Assembly (NCBI GenBank): GCA_028710895.1
Contig: JAQTTH010000003.1
Location: 248,001 to 312,000 of the forward strand
Direction of reading: 5' to 3'
DNA from: Paludibacter sp.
Lineage (GTDB): Bacteria > Bacteroidota > Bacteroidia > Bacteroidales > Paludibacteraceae
Length of the DNA: 64,000 nt
The notes under the pieces were generated by a model. It was not told the origin of the DNA. It worked only from the letters and a program-made list of their open reading frames with translations, and made no database searches. A program made the translations under genes and the position numbers. Every line of letters begins with the position of its first letter. Positions within the stretch are counted from its first letter, which is position 1. Of this stretch, positions 63,246 through 64,000 are shown in pieces.

Positions 63246-64000
63246 ATGAACGTAAATGATATTCGTCAATTGGAGCCTAAAGCTCTTTGGGAGAATTTTT
63301 ACAGTCTTACTCAGGTTCCACGCCCTTCGGGAAAGAAAGAACCAATAGGTACATTTATTGAAAACTTCGGTAAATCGCTGGGCCTTGAAACCCTGCGCGA
63401 CGAAATTGGGAACGTATTGGTGCGCAAACCTGCTACTCCCGGTATGGAAAATCGCAAAGCAGTAGTGTTGCAAGCTCACATGGACATGGTGCCTCAGAAA
63501 AACAGCAACGTGGCTCACGATTTTCATAACGACCCGATTGATGCGTATATCGATGGCGAATGGGTTACTGCGCGCGATACCACGCTGGGTGCCGATAATG
63601 GCATTGGGTTGGCAGCGGCTATGTCTATTCTTCAGTCAACAGGCGTTCCACATCCGGCTATCGAAATGTTTATCACAGTGGACGAAGAAACTGGTATGTT
63701 TGGCGCGTTCGGACTTCAACCAAACTTCCTGAAAGGCGATATTTTGATTAATATGGACTCGGAAGACGAAGGCGAATTATACGTTGGTTGTGCCGGCGGT
63801 ATCGATGCCGATATTTCGTTCCGCTACCACGAAGTGGAAGTGCCCGAAGGTGATGTGGCGCTAAAACTTTCGCTAACCGGTTTGAAAGGTGGTCACTCAG
63901 GGGTTGATATCCATTTGCAACGTGCCAATGCCAATAAGTTGATGTTCCGTTTTTTGAAAGAGGCGGTTGCTGAGTTCGAAGCACGTATGGCAAGTATCGA
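63246..64000 (+). CDS. pepD: Aminoacyl-histidine dipeptidase (peptidase D, M20C), 3' end missing
   Basis: 251 codons from ATG 63246 run off the right edge; the full enzyme is about 485 residues. M20 metal-site motifs are all present: H78-x-D80 in LQAHMDMV, Asp117 in LGADNGIGLA, the catalytic Glu147 and metal ligand Glu148 in VDEETGMFGA, and Asp171 in NMDSEDEGEL. LYVGCAGGID and KGGHSGVDIH, from the start of the lid domain, are typical of PepD. It splits Xaa-His dipeptides such as carnosine in the cytoplasm. The start fits the family N-terminus (LEPKALWENFYSLTQVPRPSGKK). Confidence 0.94.
   Translation, partial: MNVNDIRQLEPKALWENFYSLTQVPRPSGKKEPIGTFIENFGKSLGLETLRDEIGNVLVRKPATPGMENRKAVVLQAHMDMVPQKNSNVAHDFHNDPIDAYIDGEWVTARDTTLGADNGIGLAAAMSILQSTGVPHPAIEMFITVDEETGMFGAFGLQPNFLKGDILINMDSEDEGELYVGCAGGIDADISFRYHEVEVPEGDVALKLSLTGLKGGHSGVDIHLQRANANKLMFRFLKEAVAEFEARMASI

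Overview
The window is from a Bacteroidota chromosome, most probably an anaerobic, fermentative Bacteroidales (Paludibacter-like is my guess). This rests on SusC/SusD pairs, type IX secretion (T9SS) C-terminal sorting domains on many secreted proteins, a hybrid two-component regulator, promoters of the Bacteroidota -33/-7 type (TTTG ... TAnnTTTG), little Shine-Dalgarno signal, and a succinyl-CoA:acetate-type CoA-transferase. I saw no rRNA, tRNA, CRISPR array or intact insertion sequence.

Layout. (1) 1-7.7 kb: a giant T9SS-sorted surface protein cut by the window edge, a small membrane-anchored protein, and a secreted protein that shares a module with the giant one. (2) 7.8-12.7 kb: an S9D-type peptidase, an XRE/Cro-type regulator in a repeat-rich area with a ten-unit 21-bp tandem array, and a divergent tryptophanase-family enzyme. 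(3) 13.2-38.1 kb, plus strand: a pectin utilisation locus. It runs SusC, SusD, a beta-helix surface lipoprotein, GH28 polygalacturonase, four PL9-type pectate lyases (one frameshifted by an 11-bp duplication), CE8 pectin esterase, GH105 unsaturated galacturonyl hydrolase and a large T9SS-sorted beta-rich protein. (4) 38.2-49.3 kb: a second SusC/SusD pair on the minus strand, and on the plus strand a small T9SS-sorted protein and a 1450-residue hybrid two-component regulator. (5) 49.3-59.5 kb, minus strand: an RHS/YD-repeat polymorphic-toxin operon. It holds a small YD/T9SS protein, a tail-fibre-like protein, a 2167-residue SpvB/FG-GAP/RHS protein with an apparent peptidoglycan-amidase tip, and a secreted putative immunity protein. 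Downstream lies a graveyard of a toxin-tip fragment and a dispersed repeat family. (6) 60-64 kb: an unknown soluble protein behind a strong promoter, a second 21-bp tandem array, an acetyl-CoA hydrolase/transferase-family enzyme and a truncated aminoacyl-histidine dipeptidase gene.

How the genes work together. In the pectin locus CE8 would demethylate pectin, PL9 and GH28 would cut polygalacturonate outside the cell (several enzymes carry T9SS signals), SusC/SusD would import the oligomers, and GH105 would remove the unsaturated end sugar. The RHS operon looks like a Sec-exported contact or antagonism system with a cell-wall-cleaving tip and cognate periplasmic immunity. It is the most interesting system here. 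Functions are inferred from recognised sequence motifs; no database search was run.
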